64,000 nucleotides of DNA, taken from positions 44,115,847 through 44,179,846 of the forward strand of contig CM051024.1 in NCBI GenBank assembly GCA_027627225.1, read 5' to 3'. This document shows, piece after piece, positions 45,241 to 57,744 of this stretch. How positions within the stretch are numbered: position 1 is the stretch's first letter; every line of letters begins with the position of its first letter. Below the pieces are notes generated by a model, which searched no databases, was not told where the DNA came from, and saw only the letters and a program-made list of their open reading frames with translations. A program made the position numbers and the translations under genes. This stretch comes from Congeria kusceri. Lineage: Eukaryota > Mollusca > Bivalvia > Myida > Dreissenidae.

Positions 45241-46844
45241 GTGTATATTATATGTAACTAACGGACAAATAATGGTCAAGAGTGTCAGCAAGGTGCACCC
45301 TGCTCTTGGTTTTAGATAATTAAATCTTACTAACTATATAATACACCCAACTATTTCACTCTGGATCTTTTCCTACTACATTTTGTTAATTTGCTTACTA
45401 CACTAAAAGTGTCAGATGTCGTTTTTTACAAACCAATAGATCCAACGTAGTTTGTTTTCATTAGTAGAAAACATGTTTGGCATAAGTATGCTTGATGAAT
45501 GCCTATACCATCTGGTTAGTGTAGAAAACCAGACCAGATGTTAGCAAATTAAATTAACGATCGTGCAAGTGTTAACAATTACAAATTGCACTGTTAGATA
45601 TATACATAGGTCGAAAAAATGTATTTTACGTTTAGTGTCACCGTGTATAAGACATGTCAAACCACTGTACTTAGAACCATTTGGCAATACTGCTTTCTTG
45701 CATTAAACTAATTTTTAACTCGATGTCAAAAGTTCGTTTTCATGAATATTGATGTAACATCCATCCTCTGACCAATGAAATAGCACGTAACGATAAAGTA
45801 CTTTTTAACTGAAGCCAAGAAAACAATTATCAGTTGACCGGATACTAAGTCGTTGTGAACACACCGCTTAAAAACAAATGTCTACGCACGTACGTTCGTG
45901 TATGGTAATAAAACTTCTTTTTTATCAGTTAACTGCCCACGTTCTACCTACCATCTTTTGAAATGGTTCATGAACCACGTCCAGGACAACGGTAAATATG
46001 ATAAATAGCGAATACCCCCTAACTGTTTTAATAACGCGTCGTTTCATAGGTTGGATTTTCCGTGCAGGCTGTGACACGGGACCAATTCATGAGTACGAAG
46101 TTTTTCTGAAAAGAAGCATAGCGTAACTGAGCGAACGTGCGTTCCGACGAGCGTAACTGAGCGAACGTGCGTTCCGACGATGTTCCTACCAAAGATACCT
46201 TTAATATTCCTTTGTGTAATATTGAAGTAGAGCTAAAATCTTGCTTGTGTATTAAAGAGAATCGCAAATGTATTTTATAATACCTTTATGGATCAATTTG
46301 CATTTAATTTCGAAATCGTCTTATATGATTCGCAGAAAAAACGACACCAAATGGCTCAAAACTTACTACACACTCTCTGTTTAGTATATTGTTCAGTATA
46401 TATTAATTGATGTTTTACTTTCGTTTTCAAACTACGAAAATCAATCAAAATGTGCCTATAATCATATTGTTTTAGTGCTCTAAATACGGCAAATCCTTAA
46501 GTTTAAAATGGTTTTGTTTGAAATAAATACAAACTATAAAAATATATAGAGACAATAAATGTATTAAAATATAAGTATATTTGTTTCAAAGTGTCTTTGG
46601 ACTTCACGTCAGAATATCAAGTTATTTTAATGGGCAACTGTAATCTTTCTATAAACTGCACTACATCAGTAGAAAAGACATTATTTTTAGCAATAGAGGT
46701 CCCTTATAAAACGGACGTGTTCACAGATTTTTCGTATTTTTTAAAAATGTCATTAAATGTATTTGCTGCAAATACTTGATCTACAGCATTTTGAATAATC
46801 TGAAACAAATATTATATAAAGAAAAAATATTACATTAAAAAATT
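45241..46844. other. AT-rich intergenic DNA
   Basis: Contains the perfect 30-bp doublet at 46,121-46,180. Nothing else is supportable. Confidence 0.4.
46121..46180 (+). repeat. Perfect 30-bp tandem doublet
   Basis: GCGTAACTGAGCGAACGTGC followed by GTTCCGACGA occurs twice with no difference. The GC-rich, CpG-rich unit stands out in AT-rich DNA and must be a recent duplication. Confidence 0.9.
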
Positions 46845-46917
46845 CGACATCGCCGGGACTCGAGATGCCTTTGAGATAAAAAAAAATCTCATGTGCTAAC
46901 CACACGGCCATGCGGAC
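46845..46917 (-). pseudogene. tRNA-like relic (tRNA pseudogene or SINE head)
   Basis: On the minus strand: GTCCGCATGGCCGTGTGGTT then AGCACATGAGAT, a poly-T loop, ATCTCA, and 'GGCATCTCGAGTCCCGGCGA'. The A-box (TGGCCGTGTGGTTAGC) and B-box remnant (CTCGAGTCCCGG), with a good anticodon-type stem TGAGAT/ATCTCA, give tRNA order and a 73-nt length. The acceptor stem does not pair and the loop is eight T residues, so it is not a working tRNA. The A-box resembles tRNA-Ser/Leu. Confidence 0.5.
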
Positions 46918-47826
46918 TTATACATTTAAGTGTGTATTATTAACGCATATGTAAGTGATACACGTGTTTTCCAAAGTACCGATGAAAATCATTACAAACG
47001 CTTTATAATTTTATCCATTTCGATTGATGATTATTCATAAACGAAACGATATTTCCAATACATTTCTTAGTTATGAGTGTTATTTTGCTTGTTTGTATAT
47101 AATGTATAATTTCTCTTTGGAATCTATGAAAATTTGTTTTTAATCGACAATTTGCTAATCTACGAACAGGTTACTTTAAAGGCAAGTGATCAATTGCCAA
47201 AACCAAACAGCACGATATGGAAACATGAAACACAAATATGACAAAACTGGGGTCACAGCCTTGAAACGTTGAAAGCAGAACGTTAGGGAACTACTGCCGT
47301 CCGAACCTCAGACTGGGCCCAGAATTATTCGCAATACATGTAAATGTAAATAAAGATAACATACAGTTGAGCAAATAGCTAGTTTATCTCGTCTATCACC
47401 ACCACCAAGCAATTGTCATTTTGATCAGATGCTGCCAATCCGCTTTATGGAAAGCTTGTAAGCAAGTAAAGTGTCATTAACGGATTTCAGAAAGCCCACC
47501 AGAAATAGTTATTCGTCCTACTCAGAAAGAGCACCAGTAATAATGCATTCATAAGAGCCTTAGCGTAGGACAAATACAGGTTTGTTAGTGGATTTATTAC
47601 TGTGTTTTAGTAAATTATCATGTACAATAGCTGTATTTCTTAGTAAAGGAGGTCTTTCGCTCCCATGCTGCTATACGAGTTACCCATTTCTAAATTGTTA
47701 TTTGAATAACAAAAGGTGGGGGGATTGAGAATTATATAATGCAAGTTCTTGTTATGTTTTTTATTACAGAATACCCGATTGTTTTTCCTTTTTGCTGAGA
47801 CATTGTGGTGTATTCAAAACTTGGTA

Positions 47827-47931
47827 CTTGGATGAAACCTACGTGTCCAGGTGTGTCTTGGATGAAACCTACGTGTCCAGGTGTGTCTTGGATGAAACCT
47901 ACGTGTCCAGGTGTGTCTTGGATGAAACCAT
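47827..47931 (+). repeat. 30-bp minisatellite, 3.5 copies
   Basis: The unit CTTGGATGAAACCTACGTGT then CCAGGTGTGT repeats exactly at 47,827, 47,857 and 47,887, with a partial fourth copy from 47,917. Open frames on both strands are periodic and not credible. Confidence 0.9.
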
Positions 47932-48660
47932 CTAACAAAACTCACATGCGCCTGACTTTTACTTGGTACTCACCAACTCTAATTACAACATTGTTTATTT
48001 TTAATAACATTATCATTATTGGTAACAAGCAAAATTATCTGGAAACGCAAAAGTATCTTTTCTTGAGTGTTGATGTAAGTCGCCCATTCGCCTAAGTGAG
48101 AAGCGAGTGAGCCGATCACTTGCTAAATATACTGTGTACAAGTGTTGCTTATTTCTTAAAAAAAAATCGTTCTAGATAAAGAATTATGTAATTTAGAGAT
48201 GGTTAATACCAAGTTAGAATCGACATCTAAGAACAGTACAGTTTCAAGAATAGTCTTTATTATTAGTCTTAAGTCTAATAATAGGTTGGTGAATACGGGC
48301 CCAGGTTATATATAACAAGAAATATATTTTTACTAGTAGACATTCGTTACAACGTTTAGTTTTATTTCATTCATATCGAAGCGTCACCATAAAATTGTAG
48401 GATAAGTTGTGGTGTATCCGGCCATTTATCGACAAGATTTACGGACATTCGAAGTCTTTTTCAAAAACGTTTACCATCCAAGTATATGTCTTCTAATCGT
48501 ATTATAGTTTAAGCCCAAAATAACATCTATATTATTGCAAATACATAGCGCAATGTTGGATATTGGACTGAATCACTGTATTACTGAATAACGATTAAGT
48601 TTCTTCTTACAACAGTAGGCAATTGTGGTATAAAGTAATATTCTTTCGATCAGCTTTAGG

Positions 48661-48889
48661 CAAAATGAGGCGTACCATTGCTCTTGGTGACAAAGGTGGC
48701 TTCAAATAGGTAAACCAGTGCTCTATATGACAAAGTCAGCTTAAAAGAAGTGAACCATTGCTCTTTATAACAAACGAGGCTTCAAAGAGGTGTACCATTG
48801 CTCTGTATGACAAAAAAGGCTTCAAATAGGTGTATCATGCTCTTTATGACAAAGGAGGCTTCAAAGAGGTGAACTATTGCTCTTTCTTA
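48661..48889 (+). repeat. 40-bp minisatellite, about 5.75 diverged copies
   Basis: The unit is CAAA-GAGGCTTCAAA(G/T)AGG then TG(T/A)ACCATTGCTCT(T/G)TATGA, with boundaries at 48,691, 48,731, 48,771, 48,811 and 48,850. It is older than the 30-bp array, since copies differ at several sites. Confidence 0.85.
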
Positions 48890-50438
48890 CGTCGTCTATC
48901 GAAAATACAACAACCATTAAGCCACACATTGTTTAAATAAACATCTGACAAACAAGTTGCCTAGAGTTAAATAAATAATATTTTAACAAACCGAATTACA
49001 GATTTCTACGTTATCCAATATCAGGACTATGTTTTTGCATAACAATCTTATCACAAATAAATAATTTGTTAAAACGTCAAACCTATTTGACGACGTAAAA
49101 GCAGTAATGTTTATTCTTGCAAGACTCACATGAAATATATAATTGGCAGAAACAAACAAACGGCTTTTCTGCATATGTGAACTGTGATTGTGATATATCA
49201 ATGTACACAATGTGACAAATAAGTATTTTGGTGTCTTCTCGTCTGACCACGCTGGTCAATAATTATACTCCATTAGTTCCTACTGGGCTGTCCTCGGCAA
49301 CACAGGCAGGAAATGTGTCATTTACAAATGCGCATCCGATACACAATTATGATTGGGGCAGGGAAAGAGAATACAAAACATCATCAACATTGTGAAAAAG
49401 CTGCCTTTCGCTCCTAAGTGCATTACATTCTCTACAGACTTATTTCGATTTCCATGAAAGTTCATCGTGCATTTTGTTTCCAATCCGATAAACTGTGTTA
49501 AATATCGATTTCTTGTTGGTAGATATCACCTAAAGAAAAGCATCGCGTAAAACATATTAGAAGTTTTTTTTAGCATTTCAGACTATTGCCAACAAATACA
49601 ATGTATATCAATTTCCATCAGTCTGTGCTTCCATGCGTATAATCAACAATTCCAACAAGATAGTTTGTTGCATAATGGAAACAATAGATTTCTAGGGAGG
49701 AAAACGTGTCTATCATACAGTCACCGTATAGAATGCCAGTTTATCATAAAGAACGTTATTTGAACTTGAATTAGTTCTATGTTTTGACCAATCAGTAAAA
49801 GTCAAATATTTACTACTAAAGTGCCTCATAAAATGCAATCTGTTGCATACTAGCTGCATTGAACCTTTTATCGGATTCAAAGGCAACTAATTATGTTTCC
49901 CTAATGTACTAAATTATTATTTAATTTACGTAACATGTATATCTACATTACTATTCATTGATAGTCAAAGGTTTACAAAACGTTGCTACAATATTTTATA
50001 TTTGCCTTATGTACTTTAATTGCACATTTGTTTTGGTGATTTGACAATCGAACAAGTACGTTTCAACAGTGTATGACAAACAAAGACAACGCAAGTTTAA
50101 TATACTAATAAATGTATCACATCAAAAGCTTATTTCCCCTTAACTGTTTAGTTTTGTACAATCATAACTGCAAAAGTGATATTGATTCAGAACAAACAAA
50201 TAATTAGGTTAGACGGGGTATAAAGCATAATTCTCCGTATTCTGTAAAAATTATCCAATTTTACATACAATTTATTTCACAGACATATAGCGAAGTCCAG
50301 GTCAGCGACGTCCATACATAAACACAACATTTTGTTTTTGACGAAAATTGTATATAATAAGCAACCTTTACGAGAGATTGTGGGATGAAGTGCAGTATTG
50401 ATGCCCGTGTCCGGGATGTTGTCTTATTTGATTCACAG
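48890..50438. other. AT-rich DNA, start of the 49.5-53.3 kb duplicated block
   Basis: Around 49,520-49,680, AGATATCACCTAAAGAAAAG, TTTCCATCAGTCTG and TTCCATGCGTA match 51,900-52,010 (AGATAGCTTAAAAAGAAAGA, TTTCTATCAGACGG, TACCATGCGTA). No exon found. Confidence 0.45.
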
Positions 50439-50505
50439 GGAAATACAATTTGAACTCACAGCCGCATGAAATTAAAACTAAATAACCGATGTCATTTCGA
50501 AGGAC
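50439..50505 (+). pseudogene. Broken copy of the 52.57-kb terminal exon
   Basis: ATGAAATTAAAACTAAATAA (from 50,466) matches ATGAAATTGAAATTGAATAA of the downstream exon (52,641 on), and the preceding bases also align (CACAGGGAAATACAATTTGA against TATAGGGACCTTAACTTAGA). A plausible acceptor remains (TTGATTCACAG, AG at 50,437-50,438). The copy has a frame change before ATGAAA, and similarity fades after CATTTCGAAGGA. A 75-codon frame starting at 50,466 is therefore a decayed derivative. Confidence 0.5.
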
Positions 50506-51539
50506 CTGTGTTATTTTTATGTTGCGCTGCTATAGAACAAAGGAATGTTGAGTTTGGAAACATATATTGTCGAAATTTGTGTGCATATTACAATACAACT
50601 ATTTCGTTGCCAGAAACATGGTGTCTCAAACATAACATTCCCATGGTGGCAACAAGTTACTGGATTATGACGATAGCTGTTCTGGCTATGTAATTAAAGA
50701 CGTCGGCAATGGACTTGCATCACGTGCATACTTCTATACCTTCTATACATCGAGAATACGGGAATTGGACCAAATATTTCTACTTTTCAACTGCACGATT
50801 AACGTATTTAAATGGCAATTTCAAGACAACTTTTAAACGCTTTCATGTCAAACGAAATAACAGTTTGATTTATGTTGTACATGAACTTTTTTCTTTCAAA
50901 TTGGACTCACTTATTGAATGGCATCGCTACTTTTTTTTATAATATCTATGTCAAGATTAAACATCTACTTTATTTAATTAACATGCGTGGATATTGCGCA
51001 TTTCTATCATATTTTATCATTTATACCGCTATAGGAAACCAGAAACCAACTTATCGTTAACATACACATTTAGTCCCTTTCAATGTACGTACGTGTACCT
51101 ATAAATTATAGCTTATTCAGCATAATTAACTTCTTGCCATAATGTTCTAATTCTCTGAAATGCTCTCTTTTTAGAAAACGTATTTCAATTCTAAAATCGG
51201 TTGCGTTTTTTTATGTATGGCAAAGAAAATGCAAATAGTTATGTTCTATACAATTGCCATTTCACAACTCATTATTGAAAGGTAACAAAATGCATGCAGT
51301 GCCGCAGTGAACTTTGCTGCTTCATACGTATGTTCATGTCAAAACAATAAGACGCATTAATTAACGTGACGATTTAATTGCGAACGTGTTGGTCATTTCA
51401 ATGGATATTCGTTTCATTTAGCAAGGGTTTTCGTCACCTTCTACGGGACAGCATTGTCTAATTATAACTGGAACGTTGCATTCCATTAACAAATACACAT
51501 CAAATGCTATGCAAAACTGAATAGAAATCACCGTTCTCA
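50506..51539. other. AT-rich intergenic DNA within the duplicated block
   Basis: Short frames (50,709-50,942 and 50,872-51,060) overlap in different frames and have no domain. No splice context of note. Confidence 0.4.
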
Positions 51540-51770
51540 GTTTGAAACTCGAATTCATGCACTATGTTTATTTCGGGAACCAAACATGTAATTGTAATAT
51601 TCTTAACGATACAAATAGCGAGCACGTTACCTTAGGCAGTTATATTATATAAGACTAGGAATTTTTGTTTGTTAAACAACTGTGCGCCCATGGATTCAGA
51701 GTCGTCAGCAAATCACTAGATATTTTGAGCATTGCAATAAAAGGAGACAAATATAAATTGAACTACATTA
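51540..51770 (+). repeat. 1.42-kb-offset duplicate, copy 1
   Basis: It shares with 52,962-53,190 CTCGAATTCATGCACT/CTCGAATGCATGCACT, GGAACCAAACATGT, 'GATACAAATAGCGAGC', 'GTTACCTTAGGCAGTTATAT', 'GCGCCCATGGATTCAGAGTC' and CACTAGATATTTTG(A/G)GCA. Identity is roughly 85-90%. Confidence 0.85.
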
Positions 51771-52570
51771 TAGTGTTTTGATGAAAGGAGTCTGAGGCCT
51801 GTATACAGTATTCACTTCTATCATCAAACACGTGTCAATGTATGTTACTCATCTTAATCTGTCTGCTTCTCCGTTAAATATATCATTCTCAATATTGGCA
51901 GATAGCTTAAAAAGAAAGACATCGTCCTCACAAATGCATCAGAAGATTTTGGGAAAAATTGCCGACGTATTAAATACATTCATTTCTATCAGACGGCGCT
52001 ACCATGCGTAAAGGTATTTTGTTACTTGATTGAAAAGGAAACTAACATTGCAGTTTAATATAATATTTCCAGTACTCTTTTAAAGAACAGTAAACTAAAT
52101 TAGGAACTTACACATTGTTCAAATTGAACGAATAAATAACCGTTAACCTGTGTATTTAATATATTTCCCTGCATAACAGTGTCAGTGACAAGTCAATAAA
52201 CCAAACTACTTTCAAATTTCAAAGAGGTTTTAGCCGCCTGCCCGTTTTCTCCGTCTTTCTCACGTATTTCATTTTATATTTATCTTGATTTACTGCAGAG
52301 CCATTTCATAATATGTGTAAGTTATTATATCGAGAGAATGCTTCAATAAGGCAAATCGCCTTCCATCCCAATTCTTTGTTAACTTTGTAATTGTACATTA
52401 TGCTCCTATGTTGAATTATATATATTCAAACCAATAAACCAATGAATACTTATGAAAATATAACATTGTAATAAATTCGTACACATATTATACGTTTCAA
52501 TGTAACGACATAGGTTGTATATTATATCAGTTGGAATGCAATTACATTTACTCACATTACCTATAATCAG

Positions 52571-52712
52571 TGTGCCGACGTACAGAATCGACGCCACCGG
52601 ATTTGTCTATAGGGACCTTAACTTAGACGCATCATACGGCATGAAATTGAAATTGAATAATCGACACATTCGAAATCACGGAGGATACACCGTGCGTTGT
52701 CAGTCGCAATAA
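52571..52712 (+). CDS. Candidate terminal exon, small C-terminal domain ending in VRC
   Basis: A good acceptor (CATTACCTATAATCAG, AG at 52,569-52,570) precedes a frame rich in G+C for this region. It reads VPTYRIDATGFVYRDLNLD, ASYGMKLKLNNRHIRNHGG and YTVRCQSQ, then TAA at 52,710-52,712. The exon would take two bases of its first codon from upstream. The ending 'GY(S/T)VRC' after a short beta-strand-rich stretch resembles the C terminus of the FISUMP (Fibrobacter succinogenes major paralogous) domain and of some bivalve secreted proteins. That resemblance is from memory and tentative. A partial, broken duplicate lies at 50,439-50,505, so the gene may be one of several local copies. Upstream exons were not identified. 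Confidence 0.5.
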
Positions 52713-52961
52713 ATTGTATCTTGCGTATGGTAACCTACGCTGTTCTCAGACACTGAACTTCAGTTATAGTATCGTTCTTACGGTCACTATGCAGATAAAT
52801 GCGCTTGGTTGAGTAGCAAATACAAAACTTTTATTATATATTTTTATAAGCAAATACAAAAATAATCCTAGTACATATAGTATTAACATGCACAAGGTAG
52901 CTCACTAGCAATTTTCTATTGTAACGGACGTCAATTAACAAGTTATAATATTAAGAAGTAC

Positions 52962-53190
52962 TCAACTCGAATGCATGCACTTTGTTGATTTCTGGAACCA
53001 AACATGTTATTGTGATATTTTTTAAGATACAAATAGCGAGCGCGTTACCTTAGGCAGTTATATTATATAGGACTAGGGTTTTGTGTTTGTTAAACAACCA
53101 TGCGCCCATGGATTCAGAGTCGTGAACAAGTCACTAGATATTTTGGGCATTGCAATAAAAGAAGACAAATGAAAATTAAACTACATGATC
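52962..53190 (+). repeat. 1.42-kb-offset duplicate, copy 2
   Basis: Partner of 51,540-51,770. The interval between the two includes the 52.57-kb exon. Continuity beyond 53,190 weakens quickly. Confidence 0.85.
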
Positions 53191-53299
53191 GTCCACGAAA
53201 TAGAGCTAGTTTGGAGAATCCGAAAATTGAGCATTCACAAGTAATTATGCTTACAAGTACACGCCGCGCCACCATGTTGTCTTTTAATTAAAACACAGT

Positions 53300-56080
53300 A
53301 TTATGGACGGCAGCAAAGTCTTTGTCTGGAAATAAAAAAGACTTGGAGGTCGTAACCGCCTCGGCAATTCTGCAATAAAATGTCCATTCTTCCTACTAAA
53401 ATGGTATACATGAATGGTATTTATGAATGTATGTAAACAATGCTCATATGCCAGAATAAAAACCAAAGGTACCCCCGCAGTGGACACTGTAACATGCTTG
53501 ACTTGCTGTACCTAGTTGCAGGCCGTAAGACTGTTATTTTGTGACTTGTCTCAAATGGTCTTTAATGTAGCCAAGGAAAATGTACTTTTTAAGATGTGGT
53601 AATACGTTTATAGTATTATGCAATAACTAGATGTCTGTACTAACGTGTCCATGTCTTTGTGATGATAAGGGAGTTTGAATGAAGTGACTAGACTAGTTTT
53701 GTTGAAAGGTTACGTTGACAGGCGGAAGTTCACTGGCGGAAATTAAAATAATTTCATAATTATTTCAATTTATTTCTACACATTAATATAAATTTATGTA
53801 TTTCTTGTTAAATTAATTAGGGTATTTTCATTTCAATATTTGATATGAAGTAATTGAAAAACTATCTATGACAGAGTATGTCGTTATTCATTATGCATAC
53901 AGGTATATTATACTAAATCGTATGTCCAACTGCATGTACAACATTTTACAATATCTTCATTTATTGCAAATAATTGTAGTGACATATACGTAACAGATGC
54001 ATACTGTTCATGTATATTGGACGATATACATCTAATTAGTTGAACTTAAGTTTTCAATTTCTATCAGATGAAATATACGAGAAGAAATTCGACAACTCAT
54101 TAGCTGTGTTTAATTTTGACAAAACGAAATTCTTTAAAAGGCACATTACTCTTTAAGAGTCACAATAAAATTACAAAGAGAAAGATAATAATTGGCAAAT
54201 ATACCTCAAAACAGTATTGAGTATTAAATCAAAGTAATAAATAAATATGCCTTTGGTATAGTAAAAACAAGTTGCATTTGTCGTATACAAAATGTAAACA
54301 TGATAAAATAGCGACCATGCATTTTCATGATCGTTTACAGTTTGCCAAACTTCTGACAAAGATTCCCCCATCTGTACGATATTGATATGATTGCAGCGAA
54401 ACAGCGGAGACCAGTGTGAGGAGTTTGACAGTTTTCAAGTAGTTGTACTATATAGATCTATAAGGTATATTTTTGTATAATTTTTACGTCATATACTCAA
54501 TCGTAATAGTTTAAATTGTACCAAGTCTTGGTGATACCTATACATTGATTTCATCATTATAGTATGAGTATATGAAAGTTATTTACACGCATCTCTAATT
54601 TTCATGATACAATTCCCTTTTTGGACTGTTGGGGGAAGCCAACGGTCTTTTGAGAAGGTCATTTCCAAAACAGGTAACGCAGAAAACTACTTCTTTCTTT
54701 GCAGGCTACGAGTCAATAAATTGACCTTCATAACAGCAAAATTTCACGCATGTTTTCTTATCTTTTAAATATTTAAAATTATGTATGTCACGTGTATTAT
54801 AATGTGTATATCATGTGCTTTTTTTAAATTAAAGTTCCTAAAAAAAGTCAATTTATTGAAAATGTTAAGACCGCTAAATCAATGCGCTACATCGTTATTT
54901 TTGACTCGTTGCGAAACTGTTATTTCTGGTTACCGATTCTTATTCTGAATATTTTGACAACAAATTACTGCAATGTATTAATTTTAAACTGTAGTATGGA
55001 AAATCGAGAGCACGCATCGTATGACCTACTTTTGACTGGCTACGAATCACTAACAATCTAACATTCGACGTCAAATTTATACGCTCCATCGGCTATTTCG
55101 GCCCGTTCAAGATCAGTATGGACATGTTGACTGGTTTCATATTATTTCTTTTGCCTTAAGTACTCTGCATACAAACCTATATAGGTACAAAGATGTTCAA
55201 AGTAAGGAGTGTAACAATGAGTAGTTTAAAAAAAATGGCATTGTAGAAATTCAATTAATTCAATTTCGTTCAAACAAATGTGTCCCGTCTGTTAGAAAAT
55301 GTTCTACTTTACTTCCCTTGATTTAAGTTTCTTTCCTCTTCTCGCCAACAGTCTTTCTACGCTATCAGTCAGCGTTTTGAGTAATATACGTAGATTAATT
55401 GTGATCACAAGAAAGCTAGATACAACGAAGAAAAATAAGTAAGAAAAGCTTTCTGTTTAATCATTATTAATATCATAGCGACATAACCGACCTAGCCTAC
55501 CCCCCTACGATTTCTTACGTACAGCGTAGTACCGGCGCGAAAGTTAAGCGAAAACTATAATCTATAGGCAATGGGTATACATACCTTTGTTTGTGGATGA
55601 TATTGTTTTCTTTTATGAATTCATATATAATATAAAATGTCAGATGCAGTACGGCATTGGCATAGGATACCAGTCATACCGCATAAAATAATTTATATTT
55701 TTCGAATAAATATGATTTAAAGCCGAAATTCAAGTCAAATAATCACTACTTTCGAGTTTAAACAATTTTGTCTCAATAAATAGTTTAGTTCCCAACAATC
55801 TTAATCCACATAGTTTTTGATAATTGTTTCCCTTAGCAATCACACCAAATGTCATATTGCTTTACGTATTCATAAGAAAAATATTACGTGATAAAGTAGA
55901 GGGGTGTCCACAACGTTGGCTCAAATTCCTTGTGATCTCATGTTTTTCCCGGCACCATTATGTCAGTGAAATTGACACAGAGCCGGCATCACTTGCCTTA
56001 TTAGTTCACAATTTATTGCCATAACAGGTGCATGAAATACGGTGACGTATTAATTTATTATGTGGAACAAAGTGCATTTG
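53300..56080. other. AT-rich intergenic DNA
   Basis: No supportable exon or repeat. Around 55,490-55,560 a GC-richer stretch (GACCTAGCCTACCCCCCTAC, 'CAGCGTAGTACCGGCGCGAA') looks like part of a repeat, but I see no ends. Confidence 0.4.
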
Positions 56081-56128
56081 ACGACGACGGCGATGATGAT
56101 GATGATGATGATGACGATGATGATGATG
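56081..56128 (+). repeat. (GAT)n microsatellite
   Basis: GACGACGACGGC followed by about a dozen GAT/GAC units. Confidence 0.9.
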
Positions 56129-57366
56129 TGCAAAAGGTTTTTATATATCTCTGATAATGATCTGTAGCTGATCACTGCAGGCCCACAGACAACATAAAGG
56201 GGTTACATGTACTACTGCACGATCAAAAGTTTACGCCCCCACTAACCCGAAATCCTAAATTCGCCCCTGGTATATATGTCTGGTTTTCAGCTTTTAAATT
56301 CAAGTGCGCATTGATTTTCTCATCTCTTGCAATTAACATTGCCATTATTTGTTTAACACAAAAAATAACATCAGGTTTACACGGGCTTTCTATGATCTCC
56401 AAGTCACATTGTTTCGTTATACTCAAATCCATTTATATGTTTATATAGTTTTAATATACTGAAGACATGTTTAGGCATACATAATATTTGGCATTGATTT
56501 GGTTATCTTACCCACTAGTATAAAAATAATAACATGTTGGTATAAGTGAACATGTTATTTACAAATAAAACAAGTGTATACATTTTTATTGAATTGTTCA
56601 ATTGTACATCAAAATAACGCAATTTCAGAATGAACTGATAACAGGCCGTAATGATGGAAAATATTTTTATTTAACTTTTATTATTCTGTGTAGTAAAATT
56701 TAAGTATAAAATATAATAATTAAAAAAAGATTTTGTTATGTTGGGTTCGTTTTGTAACAGCATTCCTTACCTGTGACTTGTTTTATATAAATCCCAACCT
56801 ACGTACCCTAATTTTTGGGGGCGTGTAACCTGAAACAAACACATCTTACGCCGTGCCTGTTTAGTAACAGCTTCGTTAATATAGTGGTAACTACATACTG
56901 GAATGTTTCTGCGGATTTTTTGTCTTTATTTCGGCCTGTACATGTTCGCGATATATTAAATGACATTTTTAAATAAATCAATCAAATCATATACACAACG
57001 TTCCATAGAATGAAACGAATCAGTGCATTTCTTCAAATCTTAATTTCAATACAATGCAGTAAGTCTTTGTTACCTCATAACAAAATTCCATAACAATTTT
57101 TCAGAACGTGCAAGAAAGAAGTACATTCGATTATTTAGTTTGATGTAGTATCGATTTGGCATAAAAATGTTTTCGTTTTTTAATAAGTGCGCCCGAAATA
57201 AAATTGCAAGAAAAACGCTTATTTTTTACAAAAGTATCATTTTGTTACACACTGAACACAAAAACATCATGTCTACTTACACTTTGGAATAATCGCGAGC
57301 CACATTAGCAACACTGGTGGAAGTCAAACGACAATTATCCAATTATCGCGATACACATATATTTTC
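56129..57366. other. AT-rich DNA upstream of the 57.4-kb candidate exon
   Basis: No convincing upstream exon. A 69-codon minus-strand frame at 56,432-56,223 has no recognisable domain. Confidence 0.4.
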
Positions 57367-57615
57367 ATGTGCCCTCCTGATAAAGACATTCAAATTTCCG
57401 AGCTGCAAGCAAGAACATTTAATCGCATTCTGCTCGCTGCTTTTCCAAACAAAATGCGGGAAATTGGCACGATATCACGAGCTCTTCACAATTTGGAAAT
57501 TGTCGTTACCATGGATACGCTTAATTTCTTCTTATCGGGGACGAATTTTCAGAGATGTAATGACGCGAATGCAGCTGGGTCAAATTGGTATTGTGGCCCG
57601 GTAGTCAATGAATAA
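57367..57615 (+). CDS. Candidate terminal exon, protein unrecognised
   Basis: An 82-codon open stretch, more protein-like and more G+C-rich than its flanks, reads CPPDKDIQISELQARTFNRI, LLAAFPNKMREIGTISRALH, NLEIVVTMDTLNFFLSGTNF and QRCNDANAAGSNWYCGPVVN, ending E-stop (TAA at 57,613-57,615). The ATG is uncertain. The frame is open for tens of codons upstream, and an acceptor could lie at ...TCCTGATAAAG (57,386-57,387) or ...GAGCTGCAAG. There are two Cys near the C terminus. An AATAAA at 57,611-57,616 overlaps the stop codon, so the 3' UTR could be very short. I do not recognise a family. It could also be a retained fragment of a dead gene. Confidence 0.4.
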   Translation: MCPPDKDIQISELQARTFNRILLAAFPNKMREIGTISRALHNLEIVVTMDTLNFFLSGTNFQRCNDANAAGSNWYCGPVVNE

Positions 57616-57616
57616 A
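57611..57616 (+). promoter_or_regulatory. AATAAA overlapping the stop codon
   Basis: GAA-TAA-A: the stop codon of the candidate exon lies inside a canonical polyadenylation hexamer. It may be a chance occurrence in AT-rich DNA. Confidence 0.3.
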
Positions 57617-57690
57617 GTGTCTTCTCATTGTCATCAAACAGTAATCCTGTCTACGCTTGTTCACAGCAAAATAAGCAATTGACCTTTTCG

Positions 57691-57744
57691 AATATTTACC
57701 TTAAATTTGAATATTTACCTTAAATTTGAATATTTACCTTAAAT
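57691..57744 (+). repeat. 19-bp tandem repeat, about 2.8 copies
   Basis: AATATTTACCTTAAATTTG occurs at 57,691 and 57,710, with a third, partial copy at 57,729. Confidence 0.9.

Noticed and set aside
47732..48095. Frames with repeated GFIQDTPGHV or WMKPTCPGVS peptides
   Set aside because: Both come from the 30-bp minisatellite (period divisible by three) on opposite strands.
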